This document shows positions 1 through 6,945 of a stretch of 7,656 bases of DNA, one piece after another. This DNA is from JAIBAI01 sp044238875 (GTDB lineage: Bacteria > Bacteroidota > Bacteroidia > M30B66), in assembly GCA_044238875.1 (NCBI GenBank), contig JBIICM010000123.1:1-7656 (forward strand), given 5' to 3'. Within the stretch, counting starts at the first letter, position 1. Every line of letters begins with the position of its first letter. The position numbers were made by a program, and so were the translations under genes. Under the pieces are notes generated by a model. It was given only the letters and a program-made list of their open reading frames with translations, did not search any database and had not been told where the DNA came from.

Positions 1-1145
1 CTGTCGCTGAGTGAACCCGTAAATTCAGTACCCGAAACCACCGGTAACTGCGAAATATCATATTTCCGCATCAGGCTGATGGCTTCAGAAACGGGTGCGT
101 TCTGTTCAATCGTGAGCAATTTCTTATCCCTGTGTCTTTCAATGATGTCAATGGCTTTGGGCGACTTCTCCTCCAGAAAGCCCCTGTCGCGCATCCATTC
201 GTCGTTGAACATTTTGCCAAGATAACGCGTGCCGTGGTCATGAAAGATCACCACCACCAGATCATCTTTCTTGAAACGGCTTTTCATCTGCAGTAAACCT
301 GCAATGGCTGAACCTGCCGAATTGCCGGCAAAAATTCCTTCTTCACGGGGAATTCTGCGTGTCATGATGGCCGCATCACGGTCACTTACTTTTTCAAAAT
401 GATCAATGATTGAAAAATCAACATTCGCAGGAAGGAAATCTTCACCGATCCCTTCCGTAATATAGGGATATATCTCGTTCTTGTCGAATATTCCGGTTTC
501 TTTGTATTTCTTAAAAACCGAACCGTAGGTATCTATGCCAAGCACCTGAATCGCCGGATTTTTTTCCTTCAGGTACTTACCCGTGCCACAGATGGTTCCG
601 CCTGTACCAACACCCACCACCAGGTGCGTGACTTTACCCTCGGTTTGTCGCCAGATTTCAGGCCCTGTCTGCTCATAATGCGCCTGTGTATTACTCAGGT
701 TATCATACTGGTTGGGCTTCCATGCATTGGGCACCTCCTTTTCAAGCCGCGATGAAACGCTGTAATAACTGCGCGGATCTTCCGGCTCAACATTGGTCGG
801 ACAAACAATTACTTCGGCGCCGAATGCCCTCAGCGCATCCACTTTTTCTTTCGACTGCTTATCGGTGGTGGTGAAGATGCATTTATAACCCTTGATCACC
901 GCGGCAATGGCAAGCCCCATGCCGGTATTGCCTGAGGTGCCTTCGATAATGGTACCGCCGGGTTTCAACTTTCCTTCCTTTTCTGCATCCTCAATCATCT
1001 TCAAGGCCATCCGGTCTTTAATAGAGTTGCCGGGGTTGAAGGTCTCGATTTTTGCGAGCACCGTGGCCGGGCAATCTTTGGTTATCCTGTTGAGTTTAAC
1101 AAGCGGTGTATTACCGATGGTTTCGAGGATGTTATTCAGGTACAT
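1..1145 (-). CDS. Cystathionine beta-synthase, C-terminus cut off by the window edge
   Basis: I translated this by hand from the ATG at 1145; the frame stays open for 381 codons to position 3 and continues outside the window. The PLP fold II core (about residues 5-325) shows NSIKDR with the PLP Schiff-base lysine K43, the EGTSGNTG loop (68-75), the phosphate-binding GTGGTI loop (180-185), EGIG (231-234) and GNSAGS (274-279, GGSAGS in human CBS). Stretches such as MIEDAEKEGKLKPGGTIIE and KVDALRAFGAEV follow human cystathionine beta-synthase more closely than CysK. A CBS regulatory domain starts near 344 (TIEQNAPVSEAISLMRKYDISQLPVV) and is truncated by the edge. There is no N-terminal haem domain. 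The family condenses homocysteine (or an activated serine) with serine or cysteine using cytosolic PLP. It lies 36 bp downstream of a cystathionine lyase-like gene on the same strand, which supports a transsulfuration role. A cysteine synthase activity cannot be excluded. Confidence 0.92.
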   Translation of the reverse strand, partial: MYLNNILETIGNTPLVKLNRITKDCPATVLAKIETFNPGNSIKDRMALKMIEDAEKEGKLKPGGTIIEGTSGNTGMGLAIAAVIKGYKCIFTTTDKQSKEKVDALRAFGAEVIVCPTNVEPEDPRSYYSVSSRLEKEVPNAWKPNQYDNLSNTQAHYEQTGPEIWRQTEGKVTHLVVGVGTGGTICGTGKYLKEKNPAIQVLGIDTYGSVFKKYKETGIFDKNEIYPYITEGIGEDFLPANVDFSIIDHFEKVSDRDAAIMTRRIPREEGIFAGNSAGSAIAGLLQMKSRFKKDDLVVVIFHDHGTRYLGKMFNDEWMRDRGFLEEKSPKAIDIIERHRDKKLLTIEQNAPVSEAISLMRKYDISQLPVVSGTEFTGSLSD

Positions 1146-1149
1146 GCGA

Positions 1150-1157
1150 CAAAGGTA
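1150..1157 (-). promoter_or_regulatory. Putative -7 element (TACCTTTG) 4 nt from the CBS start
   Basis: Read on the minus strand, TACCTTTG matches the Bacteroidetes -7 consensus TAnnTTTG at all six fixed positions, followed by TCGC and then the ATG. A transcript starting about 5 nt after the final G would begin on the start codon. No TTTG occurs at the -33 position; instead the palindrome AAGCGCTT (1176-1183) lies there. If real, this is an internal promoter allowing the beta-synthase to be expressed apart from the upstream lyase gene. Alternatively it is chance sequence in a 36-bp operon gap. Confidence 0.4.
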
Positions 1158-1181
1158 AGATTATGAGCGGATGAAAAGCGC

Positions 1182-2339
1182 TTAAACATTTTCAAGTGCC
1201 TGCAACAGATCATCAAGCAGCAGCTGAGGATCTTCGAGACCGGTATAAATTCTGACCAGATTACCGGGTATAAGCGGATTTCTTTTTTCTGGGGGTATGG
1301 CCAGCCCTGCGACGGGGAATACCAACGATTCATAACCTCCCCATGAGCAGGCAATCAGAAAATGCTTCAGCGAATCACAGAAACGTTCTATCCCGGAATC
1401 ATCAGTTTTGATGGTGATGCTAAACATGCCGGCGCAACGTTTCATTTGTCGCATTGCAAGTTGCTGCTGAGGATGTGATTCATCAAAGGGATAGTAAATC
1501 CTTTCAAGTTTTGGATGTTTTTTCAGCTGAGGCACAATAAAAGCAGCTGTATCGGCCGATCGGTTTGCCCTTAGCTCAAGTGTGCGCAATCCGCGAATCA
1601 TCAGCCAGGCGTCGTGCGGAGAAACTGCCGGCCCCAGCGTCATCCAGTCTTCTGCGAACAAACGGCCAATCAGCGCTTTGCTGCCACAAATTACGCCGGC
1701 CACCACATCGCTGTGGCCATTGATATATTTGGTAGCTGAATGAATCACCAGATCAATGCCCAGCTTATGTGGTTGCTGAAATAAAGGGGACGAATAACTG
1801 TTGTCAATCATACTGATCAGTCCGTTTCTCCTGGCAAAATCAGCCACTGCGCCAATGTCCTGCAGTTCAAACGTCATAGAGTTCGGACTTTCAAGAAACA
1901 CCATGCGGGTGTTACTTTTAAGGGCCTTTTCAAAGCCAGATAGGGAGGTACCGTCAATAAAGGATGTTTCTACTCCAAAGCGCTTCAGCAAAGTATTCAG
2001 CAATTTCCATGTCCAGCTGTAAGGCTTCTGAACACAAATCACATGATCACCACCTTTGAGATGCCCCATAACAGCCACGGCAACGGCAGCGCTTCCTGAT
2101 CCGCAAACCAGCGCATCTTCAGTGCCTTCAAGCGCAGCAATTTTTTCACGGAGAATGGCCACGGTAGGATTAAACCCTCTTGTATAAAAAGGCTTTTCAA
2201 ATTCATCGGCCAGCGTCTCGCGCATGGCTTTTACCGATGGGTAGCTAAAGTTTGATGTTTGCAGAATGGCGGGTGATACGGCGTTGAAATAATTTTCGCG
2301 CTGTTCACCCAGCTCATTAATAATTTCCGACAGATCCAT
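1182..2339 (-). CDS. Cys/Met metabolism PLP enzyme (cystathionine gamma-lyase or beta-lyase type)
   Basis: A 385-residue protein of normal length for the transsulfuration enzyme family (PLP fold I, cytosolic, usually tetrameric). Visible landmarks are YTRGFNPT (52-59), whose Tyr/Arg contact the neighbouring subunit's PLP phosphate; CGSGSAAV (79-86); Tyr107, which should stack on the cofactor; Asp179 in MIDNSYSSP, which should contact the pyridine nitrogen; SATKYINGHSD (201-211) with PLP lysine K204; and the substrate-carboxylate Arg363 in LVRIYTGLEDP. Specificity is uncertain. The N-terminal NPT motif resembles gamma-lyases and gamma-synthases, but SWGGYESL (332-339) resembles E. coli MetC beta-lyase, and the ESLAELPA segment of human gamma-lyase reads ESLVFPVA here. 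The cystathionine beta-synthase gene immediately downstream favours reverse transsulfuration (cystathionine to cysteine, ammonia and 2-oxobutyrate). The ATG at 2339 gives a full-length N-terminus and has no Shine-Dalgarno sequence. Confidence 0.9.
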   Translation of the reverse strand: MDLSEIINELGEQRENYFNAVSPAILQTSNFSYPSVKAMRETLADEFEKPFYTRGFNPTVAILREKIAALEGTEDALVCGSGSAAVAVAVMGHLKGGDHVICVQKPYSWTWKLLNTLLKRFGVETSFIDGTSLSGFEKALKSNTRMVFLESPNSMTFELQDIGAVADFARRNGLISMIDNSYSSPLFQQPHKLGIDLVIHSATKYINGHSDVVAGVICGSKALIGRLFAEDWMTLGPAVSPHDAWLMIRGLRTLELRANRSADTAAFIVPQLKKHPKLERIYYPFDESHPQQQLAMRQMKRCAGMFSITIKTDDSGIERFCDSLKHFLIACSWGGYESLVFPVAGLAIPPEKRNPLIPGNLVRIYTGLEDPQLLLDDLLQALENV

Positions 2340-2343
2340 CCGG

Positions 2344-2374
2344 CGAAATTAAAGATTATCATCACCCATAACAA
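2344..2374 (-). promoter_or_regulatory. Putative promoter of the transsulfuration operon
   Basis: On the minus strand TTG (2374-2372), part of GGATTGT, is followed after 20 nt by TAATTTCG (2351-2344), which matches TAnnTTTG at five of six fixed positions. CCGG follows and then the ATG at 2339. This fits the spacing of the -33/-7 promoters used by the Bacteroidetes primary sigma factor. The start point would fall on or next to the ATG, so the mRNA would be leaderless. The -33 part overlaps a perfect palindrome (2371-2387), which could serve as an operator. Confidence 0.4.
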
Positions 2375-2387
2375 TCCACAGGATTGT
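2371..2387. promoter_or_regulatory. 17-bp perfect dyad (7-bp arms, 3-bp spacer), candidate operator
   Basis: ACAATCC-ACA-GGATTGT is a perfect inverted repeat in the 95-bp divergent region between the transsulfuration genes and the helicase gene. It covers the proposed -33 element of the minus-strand promoter, a usual place for a repressor site. It is too AT-rich and lacks the U-tract needed for an intrinsic terminator. No regulator gene is present in the window, so the binding protein is unknown. Confidence 0.4.
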
Positions 2388-2395
2388 GAATAAAT

Positions 2396-2405
2396 TCAGC
2401 GCTGA
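2396..2405. repeat. 10-bp perfect palindrome TCAGCGCTGA upstream of the helicase gene
   Basis: This perfect palindrome lies where the -33 element of the plus-strand promoter would be expected: its core AGCGCT (2398-2403) ends 19 nt before TAAATTTG at 2423. The same AGCGCT core stands 19 nt before the -7 element of the beta-synthase gene (1177-1182). The hexamer also occurs inside coding sequence in this window (for example near 1672, 1979 and 2088), so a chance match is possible. Confidence 0.25.
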
Positions 2406-2422
2406 CACCCGGCCGCTTTCGT

Positions 2423-2430
2423 TAAATTTG
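2423..2430 (+). promoter_or_regulatory. Putative -7 element (TAAATTTG) 4 nt from the helicase start
   Basis: TAAATTTG is an exact match to TAnnTTTG, followed by CCAG and the helicase ATG at 2435. There is no TTTG at the -33 position. Transcription would begin on the start codon, giving a leaderless mRNA for the helicase-DUF4290-murA operon. The in-frame stop TAA at 2423-2425 also rules out any longer reading frame, so the 2435 start is well constrained. Confidence 0.4.
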
Positions 2431-2434
2431 CCAG

Positions 2435-4753
2435 ATGCGGAATGACTTTCTCAACGAATTGAACCCTGTGCAACGGCAGGCGGCTGAAACCACCGAAGGT
2501 CCGGTAATGATCATCGCCGGCGCCGGATCCGGAAAGACACGTGTGCTTACCTACCGGATTGCCAATTTGATCTGCAAGGGTGTTGACCCCTTCAATATCC
2601 TGGCATTGACCTTTACCAACAAGGCTGCCAATGAAATGAAAAACCGGATCGGCTCCCTGGTCAGCAGTTCTGAGGCCAAAAACCTCTGGATGGGCACCTT
2701 TCACTCCGTATTTGCCAGAATACTCAGGGTGGAAGCAGAAAAAATAGGATATCCCTCTAACTTTACCATTTACGATACTGATGATTCAAAAAGCCTCATT
2801 AAAACCATTGTCGGAGAACTCGGGCTGGATGATAAAATCTACAAGCCCAACCTTGTACTGAGTCGCATATCAACAGCCAAAAACAACCTGATATCCGCCA
2901 GAGAATACAATGAACATCCTGAAGTGCTCCAAGAAGACCGGTTGAGCGCCAAGCCAAAAATGGGCGAGATTTACAGTGTTTATGAGCACCGTTGTTTCAA
3001 AGCTTCAGCCATGGACTTTGACGATTTGCTTTTCAAAACAAATATCCTGCTAAAGAAATACCCGGATGTACTTTACAAATATCAGCAAAAATTCAGATAC
3101 ATCCTTGTTGATGAGTACCAGGATACCAATTTCAGCCAGTACCTGATTGTGAAAAAGCTGGCAGCCATGTACCAGAACATCTGTGTGGTAGGTGACGATG
3201 CACAAAGTATTTACGCCTTCCGCGGAGCCAATATCCAGAACATCCTCAACTTCGAAAAAGACTATCCGGAGCTGAAGATGTTCAAGCTTGAGCAGAATTA
3301 CCGCTCCACCAGAACCATCGTTGAAGCAGCCAACAGCGTTATAAAACACAACAAGGAACAGCTCCAAAAGGTAGTCTGGACCGAAAATCACCAGGGAGAA
3401 AAAATCAGGGTGCTGCGGGCAGGCACCGACAATGAAGAAGGGCAGCTTATCGCTAATAATATCTTCGAACTGAAAGCCAACAAACAATTGGCCAACAGTG
3501 ACATTGCCATTCTTTACCGCACAAACGCCCAGTCAAGGTCAATGGAAGAGGCGCTGCGTAAACGCAATATTCCCTACCGCATTTTCGGTGGTCTTTCATT
3601 CTACAAGCGGAAAGAAATCAAGGATCTGCTTGCTTATTTCAGGCTGACCATCAACCCGCGGGACGAGGAATCACTCAAACGCATCATTAATTATCCGGCC
3701 AGAGGTATCGGAAAATCAACACTCGAAAAAATCACTGTAACGGCCGATAAAAACAACGTCAGTATCTGGGAGGTTCTCGAAGACCCTTATCGCTTCGGTG
3801 CAGTTTCGGGAGCCGCCGCACAGAAACTGGTTGATTTTGTGACCATGATTAAAAGCTTCAGACATGGCCTCCCCAGCAACGCTTTCGATCTGGCTACACA
3901 TATCGCACGTTCTTCCGGATTGCTCAAAGAGCTTGGCGCCGATAAAACACCCGAAGGTGTCAGCCGGCAGGAAAACGTACTCGAATTGCTCAACGGTATT
4001 CAGGAATTTGTTGAAACTGAACCGGAAAGTGAAGACGAGGTAAAGGAGCGGACACTGGATGTTTTCATGCAGGATATTGCGCTGCTTACAGATGCCGACG
4101 AAGATGAAAAAGGTGACAGCAATAAAGTTTCGCTCATGACCATTCATGCCGCAAAAGGCCTCGAATTCAGGGCCGTTTTTGTGGTGGGGATAGAGGAGAA
4201 TCTTTTTCCTTCGCAAATGGCCATCAGCTCACGTGTTGAACTTGAAGAGGAGCGCCGGCTTTTTTATGTGGCCATCACCCGGGCTGAACAATTTCTTACC
4301 CTCAGTTATGCGCTGATGCGCTATAAGTATGGAAACGTTACCCATTCAGAGCCGAGCCGGTTTCTTGATGAAATCAACCCGGCCCTCCTTGAACTGCCGG
4401 CCGAACAGCGTGGCGGCGGATTATTCGACTTTGAAGATGAGCGGCTTGGATTCGGTGGTTTTAACCCGCGCGAGAGGGGACAAACAATGATCCGCACAAA
4501 AAACAACAACGCACCTCAGTTTAAACCCAAGTTTACTAACCCTAACCCAATAAAACCGATACGTTCTGATTTTTTACCCGATGACCTTAGTAAACTTGCC
4601 ACGGGTATGCAGGTTGAACATGAACGGTTTGGTGCCGGACAGGTAATTCATCTGGAGGGCAAACCCGGTGAGAAAAAAGCCACCATTCTATTCCAGACTT
4701 CCGGACAAAAGCAATTATTACTTAAGTTTGCCAAACTTAAAATTATCGGATAG
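2435..4753 (+). CDS. uvrD: UvrD/PcrA-type superfamily 1A DNA helicase
   Basis: A complete 772-residue ATP-dependent 3'-5' helicase of the UvrD/Rep/PcrA family, which acts in nucleotide excision repair, mismatch repair and clearing of stalled forks. All helicase motifs are present in order: Q motif LNPVQRQAA (9-17), Walker A AGAGSGKT (28-35, K34), Ia ALTFTNKAANEM (57-68), II VDEYQDT (225-231, catalytic D226/E227), III VVGDDAQSIYAFRGA (251-265), IV LEQNYRS (285-291), V VSLMTIHAAKGLEF (565-578) and VI EEERRLFYVAITRAE (604-618). After a Gly/Asn/Pro-rich linker (about 658-715) comes the Tudor-like tail GMQVEHERFGAGQVIHLEG (724-742), which in PcrA/UvrD contacts RNA polymerase and marks this as UvrD/PcrA rather than Rep. 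The start at 2435 is the only possible ATG because a stop lies four codons upstream. It is followed after 44 bp by DUF4290 and murA and is probably cotranscribed with them. Confidence 0.96.
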   Translation: MRNDFLNELNPVQRQAAETTEGPVMIIAGAGSGKTRVLTYRIANLICKGVDPFNILALTFTNKAANEMKNRIGSLVSSSEAKNLWMGTFHSVFARILRVEAEKIGYPSNFTIYDTDDSKSLIKTIVGELGLDDKIYKPNLVLSRISTAKNNLISAREYNEHPEVLQEDRLSAKPKMGEIYSVYEHRCFKASAMDFDDLLFKTNILLKKYPDVLYKYQQKFRYILVDEYQDTNFSQYLIVKKLAAMYQNICVVGDDAQSIYAFRGANIQNILNFEKDYPELKMFKLEQNYRSTRTIVEAANSVIKHNKEQLQKVVWTENHQGEKIRVLRAGTDNEEGQLIANNIFELKANKQLANSDIAILYRTNAQSRSMEEALRKRNIPYRIFGGLSFYKRKEIKDLLAYFRLTINPRDEESLKRIINYPARGIGKSTLEKITVTADKNNVSIWEVLEDPYRFGAVSGAAAQKLVDFVTMIKSFRHGLPSNAFDLATHIARSSGLLKELGADKTPEGVSRQENVLELLNGIQEFVETEPESEDEVKERTLDVFMQDIALLTDADEDEKGDSNKVSLMTIHAAKGLEFRAVFVVGIEENLFPSQMAISSRVELEEERRLFYVAITRAEQFLTLSYALMRYKYGNVTHSEPSRFLDEINPALLELPAEQRGGGLFDFEDERLGFGGFNPRERGQTMIRTKNNNAPQFKPKFTNPNPIKPIRSDFLPDDLSKLATGMQVEHERFGAGQVIHLEGKPGEKKATILFQTSGQKQLLLKFAKLKIIG

Positions 4754-4797
4754 CTTATTTTTCTGTCCGGGCACATGGGCCTTTTCAACCATAACCA

Positions 4798-5448
4798 ATG
4801 ATTTACAATACACAAAGAAGCAAGCTGATTATTTCGGAATATGGCCGGAATGTGCAGCAGATGATTGATGATGCGGCCACGATTGAAGACCGCGAAGAAC
4901 GCAATCAGCGGGCTAAATATATCATCAGTGTGATGGGGCAGTTAAACCCCCAGTTGCGTGATGTGGGTGATTTCAAACACAAATTGTGGGATCACCTTTT
5001 CATCATGTCAGATTTCAAACTGGATGTAGATTCCCCCTACCCGATACCCTCCAAGGAAAGCTTCAATACCAAACCTGAACACCTCAGCTACCCGGCTTCT
5101 AACATTCGCTTCAGACATTACGGAAAAATAATTGAAAAACTGATCGTAGAAGCCCAAAACCTGACTGATGGTCCGGAAAAAGAACTCATCGTTTCAGCCA
5201 TCGCTCATCAGCTTAAAAAATCATACCTGCTCTGGAACCGCGATTCGGTGAATGATGACCTGATCATGCAGGACCTTGCCAAACTTTCAGGCGGAAACCT
5301 CCAGCTGGCAGAGGGTACTAAACTTGCCTCAGCCTCAGAAGTAGTGGGCTCAACATCTTTTCCACAACAACAGGGTAAGAAGTTTCATAAGAAAAATCAA
5401 AAACAGAATAAGTTCAAACGTAAATTCGGCGGCAGTAACCCATACTAA
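4798..5448 (+). CDS. DUF4290 family protein of unknown function
   Basis: A 216-residue cytosolic protein recognisable as the Bacteroidetes-specific DUF4290 family by MIYNTQ at the start, ISEYGRNVQQMI (12-23), EDREERNQRAKYII (30-43), MGQLNPQLRD (46-55) and FKHKLWDHLFIMSDFKLDVDSPYPIP (59-84). No enzymatic motif, signal peptide or membrane segment is visible, and the body looks mainly helical. The C-terminus (193-210) is strikingly basic, with eight Lys and one Arg in 18 residues, and is probably disordered; binding to RNA, DNA or ribosomes is a guess from charge alone. The gene lies between uvrD and murA, with only 5 bp before the murA ATG, so translational coupling to murA is likely. The family is commonly found next to murA in this phylum. 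Its function is not known. Confidence 0.88.
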   Translation: MIYNTQRSKLIISEYGRNVQQMIDDAATIEDREERNQRAKYIISVMGQLNPQLRDVGDFKHKLWDHLFIMSDFKLDVDSPYPIPSKESFNTKPEHLSYPASNIRFRHYGKIIEKLIVEAQNLTDGPEKELIVSAIAHQLKKSYLLWNRDSVNDDLIMQDLAKLSGGNLQLAEGTKLASASEVVGSTSFPQQQGKKFHKKNQKQNKFKRKFGGSNPY

Positions 5449-5453
5449 ACCGG

Positions 5454-6758
5454 ATGAACCGTTTTGAAATCACTGGCGGCGTGCGCCTGAAAGGGGAAAT
5501 AATTCCTCAGGGGGCAAAAAATGAAGCCCTGCAAATTCTTTGTGCTGTATTACTCACAGCCGAAAAAGTCACCATCCACAACGTTCCCGACATAGTGGAT
5601 GTAAACAAACTGATTGAGTTGCTTTCAACCCTCGGGGTTAAAACCGAAAAGCTGGGCAATGGCTCCTGGACCTTTCAGGCCGATGCCATAGATGTTGACT
5701 TTCTCATTTCAGAAGAGTTCAAAAGTAAGGGCGCTGCACTGCGGGGATCCGTGATGATCGTTGGCCCCATGCTGGCCCGCTTCGGACGGGGATATATTCC
5801 AAAGCCCGGTGGCGATAAGATCGGACGGCGGCGGCTCGACACCCATTTTATTGGATTCCAGAAACTGGGCGCTCATTTTGATTTCGACAGTGAAGACAAT
5901 TTTTACAAGGTAGAGGCCGATGAGCTCAAAGGCACGTACATGCTGCTTGATGAAGCTTCTGTCACCGGAACGGCCAACATCATCATGGCTGCTGTAATGG
6001 CCAAAGGTGTTACCACCATCTTCAATGCTGCCTGTGAGCCTTATATCCAGCAGCTTTGCGGCATGCTCAACCGCATGGGAGCCTGCATCAGTGGAGTTGG
6101 CTCCAACCTGCTGACCATCGAAGGCGTGCCCGAATTAGGAGGCACCGAACACCGCATCCTTCCTGATATGATCGAGATCGGATCATTCATCGGAATGGCG
6201 GCCATGACACAGGGAGAGATCAGAATCAAGGATACCGGTTATGATCACCTGGGCATTATACCGGATACATTCCGCAAACTGGGCATTGAGGTCATCCGTG
6301 ACGGGGATGATATTTTTATCCCTTCGCAGGAAAAATACAGCATCACCAAGTACATCGACGGATCTATTCTAACAGTTGCAGATGCACCCTGGCCGGGCTT
6401 TACACCCGACCTGCTCAGTATCGTGCTGGTGGTGGCCACCCAGGCCGAAGGCAGCGTGTTGATTCACCAGAAAATGTTTGAAAGCAGGCTTTTCTTCGTT
6501 GACCGGCTCATTGATATGGGTGCACAGATTATTTTGTGCGATCCCCACAGGGCAACAATTATCGGTCTAAACCGGGAATATAATCTGAGAGGCGTAAAAA
6601 TGGTCTCACCGGATATCCGCGCCGGTGTATCTCTTCTTATCGCTGCGCTTTCTGCCGACGGCACCAGCATCATCGAAAACATCGAACAGATCGACCGGGG
6701 TTACCAGAATATTGATACCCGGCTTCAGGCGCTGGGTGCGAAAATCAGGCGTTTTTAA
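5454..6758 (+). CDS. murA: UDP-N-acetylglucosamine 1-carboxyvinyltransferase (MurA), Cys-to-Asp variant
   Basis: A complete 434-residue MurA, which transfers enolpyruvate from PEP to UDP-GlcNAc in the first committed cytosolic step of peptidoglycan synthesis. The EPSP-synthase-like fold aligns with E. coli MurA throughout: GAKNEAL (20-26, K22/N23), Arg97 (R91), Arg126 (R120), Asp319 in PGFTPDL (catalytic D305), Arg345 in FESRLFF (R331), Arg389 in DIRAG (R397) and IDRGYQNI near the end. The active-site loop reads PGGDKIGRRRLD (118-129) where E. coli has PGGCTIGARPVD, so Asp121 (codon 5814-5816, GAT) replaces Cys115. This substitution retains activity in mycobacterial, chlamydial and Borrelia MurA but prevents covalent attack by fosfomycin. 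The start follows the DUF4290 stop by 5 bp with no clear Shine-Dalgarno sequence. The gene probably ends the uvrD-DUF4290-murA operon. Confidence 0.97.
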   Translation: MNRFEITGGVRLKGEIIPQGAKNEALQILCAVLLTAEKVTIHNVPDIVDVNKLIELLSTLGVKTEKLGNGSWTFQADAIDVDFLISEEFKSKGAALRGSVMIVGPMLARFGRGYIPKPGGDKIGRRRLDTHFIGFQKLGAHFDFDSEDNFYKVEADELKGTYMLLDEASVTGTANIIMAAVMAKGVTTIFNAACEPYIQQLCGMLNRMGACISGVGSNLLTIEGVPELGGTEHRILPDMIEIGSFIGMAAMTQGEIRIKDTGYDHLGIIPDTFRKLGIEVIRDGDDIFIPSQEKYSITKYIDGSILTVADAPWPGFTPDLLSIVLVVATQAEGSVLIHQKMFESRLFFVDRLIDMGAQIILCDPHRATIIGLNREYNLRGVKMVSPDIRAGVSLLIAALSADGTSIIENIEQIDRGYQNIDTRLQALGAKIRRF

Positions 6759-6944
6759 TCAGCAGGCGCTCTCAGGCGGGAGGGGTTGAACAGCAATAGG
6801 TTTATGCAGACTTTGTGCTATTCGCTTTCTTTTACTGACATCAGGGCAGTTGCACTTCCTTGGCTTGAAAATACTGCAACCCGAAAGTGTTATCAGCAGC
6901 ACCCCCACGAGAAAATAACGCATGAATATGAAACGTAACATCAT
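6759..6944 (-). CDS. Small basic lipoprotein of unknown function
   Basis: An up-to-61-residue protein with a type II signal peptide: a hydrophobic stretch YFLVGVLLIT (10-19) ends in lipobox LSGC, with Cys23 as the lipidated residue. The mature chain is only 39 residues, basic (PRK, SKRKR), and has a CNC pair at 31-33 (KCNCPDV) plus a C-terminal Cys61, so disulphides are possible. It should be anchored in the inner or outer membrane. Three in-frame starts exist: Met1 (6944), Met2 (6941) and Met8 (6923). A promoter-like TTTG-N19-TTAATTTG sits 4 nt before Met2 (the spacing seen at other genes here), so Met2 or Met8 is more likely than Met1. It runs opposite to murA and their stop codons abut with no spacer. 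I do not recognise the family. Confidence 0.65.
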   Translation of the reverse strand: MMLRFIFMRYFLVGVLLITLSGCSIFKPRKCNCPDVSKRKRIAQSLHKPIAVQPLPPESAC

Positions 6945-6945
6945 G

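Noticed and set aside
686..1158. Plus-strand open frames at 686-874 and 892-1158
   Set aside because: They are antisense to the catalytic core of the cystathionine beta-synthase, which is clearly the real gene.
2372..2380. DnaA-box-like CAATCCACA near a divergent intergenic region
   Set aside because: It differs from TTATCCACA at two positions, occurs once, and no origin-associated genes are present.
2340..2434. SOS (LexA) box upstream of uvrD
   Set aside because: No CTG-N10-CAG or similar site is visible; the palindromes present do not resemble known LexA boxes.
3050..4216. Long minus-strand open frames inside uvrD (3050-3487 and 3716-4216)
   Set aside because: They lie antisense to conserved helicase motifs and their translations have no family features; they are by-products of the codon use of the helicase gene.
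4537..4548. TAACCCTAACCC, two copies of a telomere-like hexamer
   Set aside because: It encodes part of the Thr-Asn-Pro-Asn-Pro linker of the helicase, in frame, and is only two units long; a low-complexity linker explains it.
4668..4868. Short open frame spanning the end of uvrD and the start of DUF4290
   Set aside because: It overlaps both well-supported genes in another frame and its translation shows no recognisable motif.
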